Below are positions 19,027 to 30,556 of a stretch of 64,000 bases of DNA, piece by piece. The position numbers were made by a program, and so were the translations under genes. How positions within the stretch are numbered: the first letter of the stretch is position 1; each line of letters opens with the position of its first letter. Origin of the DNA: Mycobacterium barrassiae. Its GTDB lineage: Bacteria > Actinomycetota > Actinomycetes > Mycobacteriales > Mycobacteriaceae. Under the pieces are notes generated by a model. That model made no database searches and was not told the DNA's origin. It saw nothing but the letters and a program-made list of their open reading frames with translations. The stretch lies in NCBI RefSeq assembly GCF_025822765.1, contig NZ_JACKUK010000012.1:124001-188000 (forward strand). Reading direction: 5' to 3'.

Positions 19027-21108
19027 GTGGGCAGGCATAGCATTCCCGACCCCGAGGATTCGGCCGGCGAAGAGCAGCACGACGAAACCGAGACCACGCG
19101 GTTCGGCCAGGCCGAGGATTCCGGGCCCGGTTACGGATCCGGCTACGGCTCCCGAGCGGCCAGGTCGGACGACGACGTATTCAGCGACGACGTTTACCGC
19201 GACGACGTTTCGAGCGATGACGTTTACCGCGACGACGTTTCGAGCGATGACATTTACCGCGATGACGAACCGGAATCCTCGGGTTTCGACCTGCGTCGTG
19301 TCGGGTCGTCTACTCCGCCGCCCAATCGTCCGCGCTCCGGTCGCCAACACGGCGGGGACTGGGACGGCGGTGAATGGACGGGCAGCCACCGCGCGGTGAC
19401 GCCGGGCAGGCGCGGCGTCAGCATCGGCGTGATCATCGCCCTTGTCACCGTCGTCGTGGTGGTCGGCGCGATCATCTTGTGGCGCTTCTTCGGCGACGCA
19501 CTCTCCGATCGCAGTGATGTCGCAGCGGCCCGGTGCGTCAACGGTGAGGTCGGCGTCGCCGTCGTCGCCGACCCCTCCATCGCCGACCAGATCAAGACCC
19601 TGGCCGACCGCTACAACCAGAACGCCGCGCCGGTCGGCGACCGCTGCGTGAAGGTCGGCGTGACGCCGGCCGACTCCGATCAGGTGGTCAACGGATTCAA
19701 CGAGAAATGGCCGTCCGACCTTGGTGAGCAGCCCGCGCTGTGGATCCCGGCCAGCTCGATCTCGGCCGCGCGCCTCGAGGCCAGCGCCGGGGAGCAGACC
19801 ATCAGCGATGCCCGATCGCTGGTCACCTCGCCCGTCGTGCTGGCGATCAGACCAGAGCTCAAAGACGCGCTGAAACAACAGAACTGGGCCACGTTGCCGG
19901 CGCTGCAGACCAACCCCACCGCACTGGACGGGCTGGGTCGGCCGGGCTGGGGCGCGTTGCGGTTGGCGCTGCCGATGTCCGGCGACAGCGATGCCTCCTA
20001 CCTCGCGGCCGAAGCGGTCGCGGCGGCGGCCGCACCCGCGGGCGCACCGCCGAGCGCCGGCATCGGGGCGGTGAGCCAGCTGGTCGCAGGTCAGCCGAAG
20101 CTGGCGGACACGAAGGCCGCGACGGCGATGGACGCGCTGCTGAAGGCGACCGATCCCGCGGACGCGCCGGTGCATGCCGTCGTCGTCACCGAGCAACAGC
20201 TCTTCCAACGCGGCACCACACTGACCGACGCCAAGAACACGGTGACGTCGTGGCTGCCGCCCGGGCCCACGCCGGTAGCGGACTACCCGACGGCGCTGCT
20301 GGCCGGCGAGTGGCTGTCGCAGGAGCAGGTGGCAGCCGCTAGCGAGTTCGCGCGCTTCATGCGCAAGCCGGATCAACTGGCCGAACTCGCCAAGGCCGGC
20401 TTCCGCACCGACGGCGACACCCCGCCCGCGAGCGACGTCACCGACTTCGCTCCCCTTTCGGCGCCATTGTCGGTGGGCGACAACGCGATGCGCGTCACGC
20501 TTGCCAACGCGCTGACCGCACCGGCGCAGAGCCCGGCGGTGACCATCATGCTCGACCAGTCGATGCCGGCCGTCGAGGGCACGGGATCGCGGCTGGCGAA
20601 CGTGACCGCGGCGCTCGACGCGCGACTGCAGGCGCTGGCGCCGAACTCCGCGGTCGGATTGTGGACATTCGACGGTGTCCAGGGTCAGTCTCAGGTGCCA
20701 TTCGGCCCGCTGTCCGACCAGCTCGACGGCAGGCCGCGGTCGGCCGTGCTGAACGCTGAGCTCAGTGGCCAGACGCCCTTGAGCGGCGGTGCGGTCTCGT
20801 TCACCACGCTGCGGCTGGTCTATGAGCAGGCCAAGACGAATTTCCGTGAGGGCCAGCCGAATTCGGTCCTCGTCATCACCACCGGCCCGCACACGGACCA
20901 GACGCTGAACGGCCAGGGACTACAGGATTACATCCGCGGCGCGTTCGACCCCGCCCGCCCGGTCGCGGTGAACGTGATCGATTTCGGTGGCGACGCCGAC
21001 CGCGCGACGTGGGAGGCGGTGGCGCAGACCACCCGCGGCAAGTATCAGAACCTGGACAGCTCGGCGGGCCCGGAGCTGACGTCGGCGATCACGGCCGCCA
21101 CGTCCTAG
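19027..21108 (+). CDS. membrane-anchored VWA-domain protein (Rv1836c type)
   Basis: The 693-residue protein has an acidic cytoplasmic N-terminus (residues 1-130), one transmembrane helix (about 131-156, SIGVIIALVTVVVVVGAI) and a large extracytoplasmic part. That part begins with a substrate-binding-protein-like region and ends in a von Willebrand A domain whose first strand is VTIMLDQSM. The MIDAS motif is degenerate: D-x-S-M rather than D-x-S-x-S. Residues 49-78 are three tandem decapeptides of the form DDVxSDDxYR. The long insert contains an alanine/proline-rich linker. Ligand and role are unknown. It follows glcB closely, and its stop shares CTAG with the convergent hydrolase. Confidence 0.8.
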   Translation: MGRHSIPDPEDSAGEEQHDETETTRFGQAEDSGPGYGSGYGSRAARSDDDVFSDDVYRDDVSSDDVYRDDVSSDDIYRDDEPESSGFDLRRVGSSTPPPNRPRSGRQHGGDWDGGEWTGSHRAVTPGRRGVSIGVIIALVTVVVVVGAIILWRFFGDALSDRSDVAAARCVNGEVGVAVVADPSIADQIKTLADRYNQNAAPVGDRCVKVGVTPADSDQVVNGFNEKWPSDLGEQPALWIPASSISAARLEASAGEQTISDARSLVTSPVVLAIRPELKDALKQQNWATLPALQTNPTALDGLGRPGWGALRLALPMSGDSDASYLAAEAVAAAAAPAGAPPSAGIGAVSQLVAGQPKLADTKAATAMDALLKATDPADAPVHAVVVTEQQLFQRGTTLTDAKNTVTSWLPPGPTPVADYPTALLAGEWLSQEQVAAASEFARFMRKPDQLAELAKAGFRTDGDTPPASDVTDFAPLSAPLSVGDNAMRVTLANALTAPAQSPAVTIMLDQSMPAVEGTGSRLANVTAALDARLQALAPNSAVGLWTFDGVQGQSQVPFGPLSDQLDGRPRSAVLNAELSGQTPLSGGAVSFTTLRLVYEQAKTNFREGQPNSVLVITTGPHTDQTLNGQGLQDYIRGAFDPARPVAVNVIDFGGDADRATWEAVAQTTRGKYQNLDSSAGPELTSAITAATS
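19171..19260 (+). repeat. three tandem 30-bp coding repeats
   Basis: Units at 19171-19200, 19201-19230 and 19231-19260 encode DDVFSDDVYR, DDVSSDDVYR and DDVSSDDIYR. The last two DNA units differ at a single base. The first is more diverged, which indicates recent duplication. Copy number could vary between strains. Confidence 0.9.
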
Positions 21109-21980
21109 CGCGACGCTGTTGACAGCAGGGCCATCGCCGCGCGGGTGAACTCCTCCGGCACCTCGACCTGCGGGTAGTGCCCGACCCCGGGCAGTTCGAC
21201 AACGGCTGCCGCGGGCCGCAGTTCGCGGAGCCCGTCGAGCACGTTCGTGGTCGCGACGGGATCCTCGAGCGCCCACAGGAAGCTCAGCGGCTTGGTCCAG
21301 TCCCGCACCGCGCCGTGCCACCGCGTGGCATAGCGGACGCGTTCGTCGAGGTAGGCGATGAGCCGGTGCGGGATGCGGTGGCCGTCGTTGTACGACCAGA
21401 GCGCCCACTGCGCTTCCGCCTCCTCTTTGGTCAACGGATGGTCGGCACTGAACAGCTTTGCGAACTCGCGCTGGTACGACGACGCATTGGACAGCAGCGC
21501 GAGGATCGGCCCGAGCGGGCCGCGAAGCAGCTTCTGGGCGGGCCGCAGGCTGGCCCGGTGCAGGATCACGCTGCCATTGCCGATCACCGCGCGCGACAGC
21601 TCGAACGGCAACTGCCCCTGCAGATCTCGCGCCAGCAGTTCGGTGGCCACCGACGTGCCCATGTCGTGCGCGATCAGTTCCACCGGACCCGAGGTCGTCT
21701 CGGCCACCACGGCTTGGACGATGTCGGCCTGTTCGAGCAGGCTGTAGTTGTGCGGCCGCGGTTTGTCCGACAGCCCGAAGCCCAGAAAGTCCAGGGTCAC
21801 CCACGCCCGGCCGCCGAGGTGCGGAACGACCTCGCGGTAGTCGTACGAACTGGACGGGTAGCCGTGCAGCAGCAGGATCGTCGGGCCCTCGCCCGGCGCC
21901 GAACGGACGAACACTCGGCCAGCGGCAACGCTCAACCAGGAGCCACCGTCGCTCCACTGCTCCACACTTCGGGGTAACAC
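21105..21980 (-). CDS. alpha/beta hydrolase with Asp nucleophile (epoxide hydrolase/dehalogenase-like)
   Basis: The 291-residue protein has the alpha/beta-hydrolase oxyanion motif LLLHGYPSSSYDY (about residues 36-48), the nucleophile elbow IAHDMG with D106, and a C-terminal GVGHYPQVEVPEEF containing the catalytic histidine. An aspartate at the elbow and the HGYP motif are typical of epoxide hydrolases and haloalkane dehalogenases, not serine esterases. In M. tuberculosis this position holds Rv1834 (lipZ) and Rv1833c. Which of these it corresponds to is unclear. Two GTG starts are possible (21980 and 21965). The substrate is unknown. Confidence 0.8.
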   Translation of the reverse strand: MLPRSVEQWSDGGSWLSVAAGRVFVRSAPGEGPTILLLHGYPSSSYDYREVVPHLGGRAWVTLDFLGFGLSDKPRPHNYSLLEQADIVQAVVAETTSGPVELIAHDMGTSVATELLARDLQGQLPFELSRAVIGNGSVILHRASLRPAQKLLRGPLGPILALLSNASSYQREFAKLFSADHPLTKEEAEAQWALWSYNDGHRIPHRLIAYLDERVRYATRWHGAVRDWTKPLSFLWALEDPVATTNVLDGLRELRPAAAVVELPGVGHYPQVEVPEEFTRAAMALLSTASR

Positions 21981-22037
21981 GCCACGAACCCTAGCCGCCG
22001 AACGTGGGTCACCCGCACAATTCGACGCGCCGGCAGG

Positions 22038-24884
<2,847 letters not shown>

Positions 24885-24926
24885 CGGCGATTGCTCCAGA
24901 CGCGTGAAGGGTCAGAACCGTTGGGC

Positions 24927-25125
24927 TCCTCTCCCTCTGTCGTCGGTGCCTGAGAGATTCGGCGACCCGCGCAGCGCGACGAAGCCTTTCCCCATGGGCG
25001 GGTGGACCTGGGCCCACCACTTTCCAGAGGCATCGGGGCCCTGTGCGGTCCGGGTGCCTGAGAGGTTGACGGAGAGGTGTTGCTCCTTCGGCGTCCGCGG
25101 CTGGCGACCACGGAACTCTCCCGCA
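24927..25125 (-). promoter_or_regulatory. tandem glycine riboswitch (gcvT RNA) controlling gcvB
   Basis: The minus-strand leader contains two aptamers. Each has the conserved CTCTCAGGCA ligand-pocket motif, seen on the plus strand as TGCCTGAGAG at 25055-25064 (aptamer 1) and 24947-24956 (aptamer 2). The 5' arm begins CGGGAGAG at 25123 and the 3' arm ends in the GAGGGAGAGGAG purine run near 24927, 42 bases before the gcvB GTG. Glycine binding would be expected to switch gcvB on. No T-rich intrinsic terminator is visible, so control may be translational or Rho-dependent. This RNA explains most of the 358-base gap between gcvB and resR. Confidence 0.93.
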
Positions 25126-25175
25126 CAAGGGCGATGCGGTGACGAGTTTACCGGTGGGCGCCGCAATAGCCGCGC

Positions 25176-25234
25176 CGAGAGTGCGCACAGATCGCGGGTT
25201 CGGCGATTTTCGCGATCTCCCCGCAGTTTCGCGG
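25176..25234. repeat. dispersed hairpin repeat, copy 2
   Basis: The left arm CGAGAGTGCGCACAGATCGC (from 25176) and the right arm CGCGATCTCCCCGCAGTTTC (from 25211) repeat the 11646 element in diverged form. It sits between the gcvB riboswitch and the 3' end of resR, where it could also terminate the resR operon. Confidence 0.65.
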
Positions 25235-25242
25235 GGCGGGAA

Positions 25243-25866
25243 CTAGCCGATCTTGCGGTCGCGGTGCTTGCGCCGAGACGCCAGTTCGTCCTCGGGCGCG
25301 GCGATGGATTCGCCGCCGTCGGCGCGCTCACCTGGGAAGTCGGCGATCGCGCCGGTCAGCTCGCGCATGGCGCCCGACACCGCGATACCGAACACGCCCT
25401 GGCCGCCCTGCAAAAGGTCGACCACCTCCTCGGCCGAGGTGCATTCATAGACCGTGGTGCCGTCGGAGAACAGCGTGATGTTGGCGAGGTCGCGGACGCC
25501 GCGCTGACGCAGGTGATCGACGGCGACGCGGATGTTGTGCAGCGAGATGCCGGTGTCCAGCAGGCGCTTGACGATCTTGAGGACGAGGATGTCCTTGAAC
25601 GAGTAGAGCCGCTGGCTGCCCGAACCGGCGGCGCTGCGGATGGACGGCACGACCAGCGAGGTGCGTGCCCAGTAGTCGAGCTGCCGGTAGGTGATTCCGG
25701 CGATCTGGCATGCACTGGGGCCGCGGTAGCCGACGAGCTCGTCGGGTACGGAGTCGTCAGGGAACAGACCTGCCTGCACTGGTGCTTCCGATACGGTGAC
25801 CCCCGATTCGGCGGGACCGCTGGCAGAGGACAGGTCGAATTCCTCTTGACGTGGCGTGTCTCCCAC
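25243..25866 (-). CDS. resR: MerR-type transcriptional regulator ResR (Rv1830 type)
   Basis: The 207-residue product has an N-terminal MerR-type winged helix: [23 protein letters not shown] (in pieces), followed by [24 protein letters not shown]-terminal effector-like region ends in [12 protein letters not shown]. The M. tuberculosis orthologue Rv1830 is, as I recall, named resR because its mutations alter recovery after antibiotic exposure. The GTG at 25866 has GAGAGG eight bases upstream. Longer starts (ATG 25905, or 25971) are in frame but lack a ribosome site. A -10-like TATGCT (25943-25938) fits a promoter of its own in the 228-base gap upstream. Confidence 0.88.
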   Translation of the reverse strand: MGDTPRQEEFDLSSASGPAESGVTVSEAPVQAGLFPDDSVPDELVGYRGPSACQIAGITYRQLDYWARTSLVVPSIRSAAGSGSQRLYSFKDILVLKIVKRLLDTGISLHNIRVAVDHLRQRGVRDLANITLFSDGTTVYECTSAEEVVDLLQGGQGVFGIAVSGAMRELTGAIADFPGERADGGESIAAPEDELASRRKHRDRKIG

Positions 25867-26094
25867 TTTCGAATCCTCTCGCCGGTCTCGCTTTGTGACC
25901 TGCATGGCAGCACGTTTGCCCAAGCCCGAATGTGTCGAGCATACGCTTTCGCCGGGCCCGAGACTGGCCATCAGCAGGTCCGACCATCAGAGTATGGCTG
26001 CCCGCTTCCCCGTTCGGAGAAACCCGCCCCGCGTGTCGAGGCCGACGAGACGCATCCGTGACAAAACCGCACGAAAAGGCGACCCGAAGTGCGG

Positions 26095-26589
26095 CTAGGT
26101 CGCCTTGAAATCGTCGGGCGACACGCTGTCGAGGAATTCCTTGAACTTCTCGACCTCGTCCTCGCGCACCGCACCGGTGGCTTCCTCGTCGTTCTCATCC
26201 GGAATCAGCAGCCCGGCCTCGGCGAGCACCGCCTCTTCGACATAGATCGGCACGCCGACCCGCAGCGCGATCGCCACCGAATCCGAAGGACGCGCCGACA
26301 CCTTGATGTCGCGATCGAAGATCAGGTCGGCGTAGAACGTACCCTCCTGCAGGTCGACGATGCGCACCTCTTTGAGCGAATGACCAAGCGCGCCAATGAC
26401 ATCCCGGATGAGGTCGTGTGTGAGCGGCCGTGCCGGCTCCACACCCTGCTGTTCGAGTGCGATCGCCGCCGCCTCCGACTGACCTATCCAGATCGGTAGG
26501 TAGCGGTCGCCGTTGGACTCGCGGAGCAGCAGAACCGGCTGGTTCTGGGGCTGCTCCACGCGAATGCCGACTACACGAACCTCGCCCAT
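26095..26589 (-). CDS. bifunctional nuclease family protein (DUF151, Rv1829 type)
   Basis: The 164-residue protein has the whole BFN/DUF151 domain: VVGIRVEQPQNQPVLLLRE at the start, RYLPIWIGQSEAAAIAL (about residues 29-45), VDLQEGTFYADLIF and the strongly conserved ARPSDSVAIALRVGVPIYV (about 99-117). Plant and bacterial homologues are reported to have RNase and DNase activity. The acidic tail is specific to the mycobacterial form. It lies between the two MerR-type regulators, as in M. tuberculosis. Confidence 0.88.
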   Translation of the reverse strand: MGEVRVVGIRVEQPQNQPVLLLRESNGDRYLPIWIGQSEAAAIALEQQGVEPARPLTHDLIRDVIGALGHSLKEVRIVDLQEGTFYADLIFDRDIKVSARPSDSVAIALRVGVPIYVEEAVLAEAGLLIPDENDEEATGAVREDEVEKFKEFLDSVSPDDFKAT

Positions 26590-26637
26590 CTGTGTCCGCC
26601 CTTCGCGCTGAGATGCCTGCAGATTCGAGTCTAATCC

Positions 26638-27387
26638 TCAGCGGTCGAGAACGTCGCGCACCGCCGACTTGATCAGCGACGTGTGCAGAGTGATGGCCAG
26701 CGCCGCCACCTCACGCGCCAGATCGTCGGCACGATCCCTCGCGCCCGCCTTGTCCGCCTTCACCACCGGTCCTGCGATCTGCGCGATCAGATCGGACTGA
26801 CGGTCGGCTGCCGAGCGGAACGCCCGCAGATGCCGCGGCTCGACGCCGTACTCCGCCAGCGCGCGAGCGCACTGGGCGATCAGCACGGAGTGCTCATCGA
26901 AGAAGCCGCCAGGCCCGGTCTTGATCACCCCCGCCTTGACCAGCGCGGTGATGAGTTCGTCGTCGACGCCGGAACGGGTGCGTAAATCCTCGCGCGACAA
27001 CCGCACCTGGGTGGGTGCCACGCCGCCCTGGCCGCCCGCAGCGTCTGCGGCGTCCGTCAAGGCACCGGTCACCGGCACCAAACGCGGTATGCCGTAAGCG
27101 GATCCGCTCTGCGGTAATTCCCCGTCAGGCTGGGCGTCCAGCTGGGCCTTGATGACCTTCAGTGGCAGGTACTGGTCGCGTTGAGCGGTCAGAATGAAGC
27201 GCAGGCGAGCGCAGTCGTACGCGGTGAACCGACGGTAGCCCGACGCCGTGCGCTCCGGGGTGACCAGTCCTTCGGCCTCCAAGAATCGAATCTTGGAAAT
27301 GGTCACATCCGGGAAGTCCGGTCGCAGCAGATCCAGAACCGCGCCGATCGACATCCCAGTCAGAGCGGGGGTGTCGGGCTGGCTCAT
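26638..27387 (-). CDS. MerR-type transcriptional regulator (Rv1828 type)
   Basis: This 249-residue protein begins with a MerR winged helix, [31 protein letters not shown] (read in pieces, about residues 12-42), then [22 protein letters not shown] second domain (about 125-249) may bind an effector. It lies 29 bases after garA and belongs to the same minus-strand block. The orthologue Rv1828 is a DNA-binding MerR-like protein whose structure has been studied. Target genes in this organism are unknown. It starts at ATG 27387. Confidence 0.87.
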   Translation of the reverse strand: MSQPDTPALTGMSIGAVLDLLRPDFPDVTISKIRFLEAEGLVTPERTASGYRRFTAYDCARLRFILTAQRDQYLPLKVIKAQLDAQPDGELPQSGSAYGIPRLVPVTGALTDAADAAGGQGGVAPTQVRLSREDLRTRSGVDDELITALVKAGVIKTGPGGFFDEHSVLIAQCARALAEYGVEPRHLRAFRSAADRQSDLIAQIAGPVVKADKAGARDRADDLAREVAALAITLHTSLIKSAVRDVLDR

Positions 27388-27416
27388 TTACTCGTCGGGA
27401 GTGCGCTCATCGACCA

Positions 27417-27893
27417 CTAGCTGCCGCCGTTGTCGTCGCTCTTGGGCCCGGTGAGGAACACCAGGCGGAACTTGCCGATCTGCACCTCGTCGCCGTTGGA
27501 GAGCACCGCGGAGTCCACGGGCTCACGGTTGACGTAGGTGCCGTTGAGACTGCCGACATCAACGACCTGGAACTCGTTGCCTTCGAGTCGGAACTCCGCG
27601 TGACGGCGGCTCACGGTCACATCATCGAGGAAGATGTCGCTGTCGGGATGCCGACCCGCCGATGTGGTGGGCTGGTCGAGCAGGAACCGCGAACCGGCGT
27701 TGGGCCCCCGCTTGACGACCAGCAGTGCGGAGCCCACGGGTAGGCCCTCGACCCCCGTGACCGCACCTTCGGTGCCCGCCGCCGCCGGAGCGTCCAGTTC
27801 GTTGAGGAAGTCCGCGCGAAAGACAGATGTCGTTTCCACGGTGAGATCATCAGACGTCTGGTCCGCCCCAGAATTCTGGTCCTTGTCCGTCAC
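27417..27893 (-). CDS. garA: FHA-domain metabolic regulator GarA
   Basis: GarA is a phospho-switch protein. Unphosphorylated, it binds and inhibits 2-oxoglutarate-using enzymes (2-oxoglutarate decarboxylase, glutamate dehydrogenase) and stimulates glutamate synthase; phosphorylation by PknG or PknB makes its FHA domain bind its own tail. The phospho-acceptor motif VETTSVF is near residues 19-25. The FHA domain (about 60-145) has AGRHPDSDIFLDD, VSRRHAEF and SLNGTYVN. The GTG at 27893 has GAGGAG seven bases upstream and gives 158 residues. A longer frame upstream is not needed. It follows gcvH by 166 bases. Confidence 0.95.
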   Translation of the reverse strand: MTDKDQNSGADQTSDDLTVETTSVFRADFLNELDAPAAAGTEGAVTGVEGLPVGSALLVVKRGPNAGSRFLLDQPTTSAGRHPDSDIFLDDVTVSRRHAEFRLEGNEFQVVDVGSLNGTYVNREPVDSAVLSNGDEVQIGKFRLVFLTGPKSDDNGGS

Positions 27894-28059
27894 CCGCTGC
27901 TCCTCACTAGCCGCTGTGGCGTATTCAGGCATATCAGGCCAAACCCGCAGCCGAAGTTCGTCTGGTGTCGACCGTACCGTGAGGTGGACGCGATTGTGTC
28001 CACCACCGCCGGATCCGCCTCTGGTTGGTATCCCCAGTCGGGAAAACCCTAACAACCCG

Positions 28060-28455
28060 TCATTCGGCCACGGTGGCGCGGTAGCCGTCGGCATCGAGAA
28101 GCTTGCCCAGCCCGTCGTTCAACGCGTCGGCGTCGAGTTGCAGGTCGATCAGCCAACCTCCGCCGTAGGGCTCCGAGTTGACGAGCTGCGGGTTAGCCTC
28201 CAGATCACCATTCACCGCAACGACTTTCGCGCTGACCGGCGCGTACAGATCCGACACCGACTTCGTCGATTCCACCTCGCCGAACGACTCGCCCGCGGTG
28301 ACCTCGGCGCCGACGTCGGGCAACTGGACGAACACCACATCCCCGAGCGCGGACTGCGCGTAATCGGTGATGCCGACGCGGACGGTGTCATCACCGGTAC
28401 GCTGCACCCACTCGTGCTCCTCGGTGTAGTACAGGTCGGCTGGGATTTCGCTCAC
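28060..28455 (-). CDS. gcvH: glycine cleavage system H protein
   Basis: GcvH is the lipoyl carrier that shuttles the aminomethyl group between the P, T and L proteins. The 131-residue product begins MSEIPADLYYTEEHEW. It carries the lipoylation lysine in VESTKSVSDLYAP (about residue 63) and the GDVVFVQLPDVG hinge strand. It starts at GTG 28455. The ribosome site is poorly spaced: AGGAG ends one base before the GTG, so a site further upstream may be used. It is cotranscribed with the DUF881/sbp genes rather than with gcvB. Confidence 0.95.
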   Translation of the reverse strand: MSEIPADLYYTEEHEWVQRTGDDTVRVGITDYAQSALGDVVFVQLPDVGAEVTAGESFGEVESTKSVSDLYAPVSAKVVAVNGDLEANPQLVNSEPYGGGWLIDLQLDADALNDGLGKLLDADGYRATVAE

Positions 28456-28489
28456 GGCGCTCCTAGGTCTCTCTTCCGCGTTTTCACCG

Positions 28490-29308
28490 TCATTTGACTG
28501 GCTGAGCGTATTGGCGAGGTTTCGGTTGCCGCAAGGCGGTGACGTCCACACGCTCCGCCTGCTGCACGCTCATCGTGCCGCCGACGCGTTCGACACTGTC
28601 CATCGCGCCGCCGGGAATGTTCAGGGCCGCGGCCAGCGTCGGCGGATCACCAATCGCGGTAACCGAATACGGCGGGTTGAGCGTCACGCTGTCGACGACG
28701 AGCGCGCCGGGGACTCCGACGACCCAGGTGTCCAGGCCCACCCGGACCTCCGAACCTCCCCCGCGAATCTCCATCGCCTCGGCCCCGGCATTGCGCAGCT
28801 CGTTGATCACGTCGAGCATGGTCTCGGCCGGTACGCCGGGGGTGGTGTCGGTGATGGTCAGCGTCACGCCGGGACCGGTGGCGGGCACCGTGCCGATCAG
28901 GATCGACAATGCCGCCAGCCGGGCCTGGGCGTTTTCGATCGCGGCCTGATCGCTGGATCCGGAGGCCTGGAGTTGCGCCAGCGTGCGCTGCAGGTCGGCC
29001 ACTTCGGTGTTCAGCGCCGCCTCGCGTTGCTGCAGCGAGTCCAGCAGTACCAGCAGGTCGGCGGGCCGGGCGTTCTCCAGCGCATCGCCCGAGTCGGTCT
29101 GCCGCACCTGGGTGATGATCGCGACACCCAGCAGCAGACAGAGCAGCACGCCCAGTGCGCCGAAGATGATCTGCGTCCGGCCGCGCTGCACGACCCCGGC
29201 GACGCCACCGGCGTGCAGTTTGCCGATCTCGGGCGCCGGCGCGTCGGGCGGCAGCTCGTGGCGGCCGTGCTGGTCGGCATCGGAACGGTGTGGCGACTCG
29301 TCACTCAT
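28490..29308 (-). CDS. DUF881 membrane protein (Rv1825 type)
   Basis: The 272-residue protein has a hydrophilic N-terminus, one transmembrane helix (about residues 47-67, IIFGALGVLLCLLLGVAIITQ), a coiled-coil segment (about 83-120) and a DUF881 domain with VPATGPGVTLTITDT and EAMEIRGGGSEVRVGLDTWV. DUF881 proteins often flank sbp and are thought to act in envelope or division processes; their role is not settled. It is paired with a second DUF881 gene (29660-30556) on the other side of sbp. Confidence 0.85.
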   Translation of the reverse strand: MSDESPHRSDADQHGRHELPPDAPAPEIGKLHAGGVAGVVQRGRTQIIFGALGVLLCLLLGVAIITQVRQTDSGDALENARPADLLVLLDSLQQREAALNTEVADLQRTLAQLQASGSSDQAAIENAQARLAALSILIGTVPATGPGVTLTITDTTPGVPAETMLDVINELRNAGAEAMEIRGGGSEVRVGLDTWVVGVPGALVVDSVTLNPPYSVTAIGDPPTLAAALNIPGGAMDSVERVGGTMSVQQAERVDVTALRQPKPRQYAQPVK

Positions 29309-29316
29309 CGCTTATG

Positions 29317-29649
29317 TCACGCGCCGAATAGTCTGCGCCGCAAGGCGGCTGCGTTTCCGAAGATCCGGATGCCGAGGACGACGACGATCGCGGTGGACAG
29401 CTGCGTCCCGACGCCGAGCTGATCTCCCAGGTAGACGATCAGCGCGGCGACCAACACGTTGAACACGAAGGACACCACGAACACTTTCGAGTCGAAGATG
29501 CGCTCCAGATAGGCCCGCAGACCACCGAACACGGCGTCCAACGCGGCGACGACGGCGATCGGGAGGTACGGCTGTACGAACTCGGGCACCTCGGGGTGGA
29601 ACACCAACCCCAGCGCGATGCCGATGACGAGTGCGACGATTCCGATCAT
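29317..29649 (-). CDS. sbp: small basic membrane protein Sbp (DUF1290, Rv1824 type)
   Basis: The 110-residue protein has three hydrophobic helices: MIGIVALVIGIALGLVF, YLPIAVVAALDAVFGGL and VFVVSFVFNVLVAALIVYLG. It ends in a basic tail with RRRLFGA. This matches the Sbp/DUF1290 family that sits between DUF881 genes in Gram-positive bacteria. The ATG at 29649 is chosen over a longer frame starting at 29688 because the family begins at the first membrane helix. It is 10 bases after the upstream DUF881 gene and 8 before the next. Confidence 0.85.
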   Translation of the reverse strand: MIGIVALVIGIALGLVFHPEVPEFVQPYLPIAVVAALDAVFGGLRAYLERIFDSKVFVVSFVFNVLVAALIVYLGDQLGVGTQLSTAIVVVLGIRIFGNAAALRRRLFGA

Positions 29650-29659
29650 TTGTCTGGAC

Positions 29660-30556
29660 TCATCCAATCTCCTTGGCGAAGTTGACATCCCGGACCGGGC
29701 TGGCCGGCAGGGTGAGCGCCTCCGAGGTGCTCACCGTGACTCCCACTCCATACGAGGTCTCCAGCAGGCGCAGGCGCTGCAGACCGGGACTGCGCTCGAA
29801 GCCATCCCGCACCGCATTCGGCGGTCCGACCGCGAGGATGACGTAGGGGCTGCTGATCGGTTGATTGTCGACCAGGATGCCGCCGCCCGCCTGCCGGATC
29901 GTCACGTTCGGCCCCATCCGCACGCCGCCCACCGAAACCGCCTCCGCACCGCTGGCCCACAGCGAATTGACCACCAGCTGCAGATCGCGGTCCAGGATCA
30001 CCTGCTGGCTACCGGGCACGCGCTCCTTGGACACGTCGGTGAGGTCTCTCGACATCCCGGGATCCGTGACGGTGATCTCCAGGCCCGGCCCGATGACGGG
30101 GGTCGCGGCCGCGTCTAAGTTCGATTCGTCGAGTTGGCCGAGCAGTTGCTGGCCGCGCGCGTCACCCTCGAGGCGTTGACGCCGCACGGTGTCCACTTCC
30201 GCCGCCAGGTCGTCGCGTCGAGCGGAGGCGCCCGCGACGTCTGTTTCGGCGACACGCACGCTGCCGGAGAGGACCTGTTGCGTCTCACGTACGCCTGGTG
30301 CGGTCGACCGGGCCTGGGCGACCGCGGCCACGAAAACCAGCGCGATCAACAGCGCCCCTGCAATCTGCCACGCCCACGACTGCCACCGCTTGCGCCGTTT
30401 GCCCTGTTTCTTCGCGTCGGCCGCCGCCTGGTAGCCCGGATCGAGGTGGTCCGACAGCAGGGAGCGCAGCAGCGACGGCACCGGGATCAGGGCCGGCTTG
30501 TCCGCGTCGTGGGCGCTGCGACCGGCGTTCGGGTCGTAGCCGCCGAGATGCGTCAT
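29660..30556 (-). CDS. DUF881 membrane protein (Rv1823 type)
   Basis: The 298-residue protein has a cytoplasmic basic stretch [15 protein letters not shown], one transmembrane helix (about residues 64-84), a coiled-coil region (about 90-135) and a DUF881 domain including [15 protein letters not shown] and [14 protein letters not shown]. The ATG at 30556 overlaps the pgsA2 stop as ATGA, so translation is coupled to phospholipid synthase production. Together with sbp and the other DUF881 protein it probably forms an envelope module. The function is unknown. Confidence 0.85.
   Translation of the reverse strand: MTHLGGYDPNAGRSAHDADKPALIPVPSLLRSLLSDHLDPGYQAAADAKKQGKRRKRWQSWAWQIAGALLIALVFVAAVAQARSTAPGVRETQQVLSGSVRVAETDVAGASARRDDLAAEVDTVRRQRLEGDARGQQLLGQLDESNLDAAATPVIGPGLEITVTDPGMSRDLTDVSKERVPGSQQVILDRDLQLVVNSLWASGAEAVSVGGVRMGPNVTIRQAGGGILVDNQPISSPYVILAVGPPNAVRDGFERSPGLQRLRLLETSYGVGVTVSTSEALTLPASPVRDVNFAKEIG

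Noticed and set aside
19171-19260. Possible CRISPR array (30-bp direct repeats)
   Set aside because: The repeats are contiguous without spacers and lie in frame inside a coding gene. No cas genes are present.
21981-22037. Possible terminator (GTGGGT..CCCGCAC) after gcvB
   Set aside because: The stem needs a bulge and is short, so it is too weak to call.
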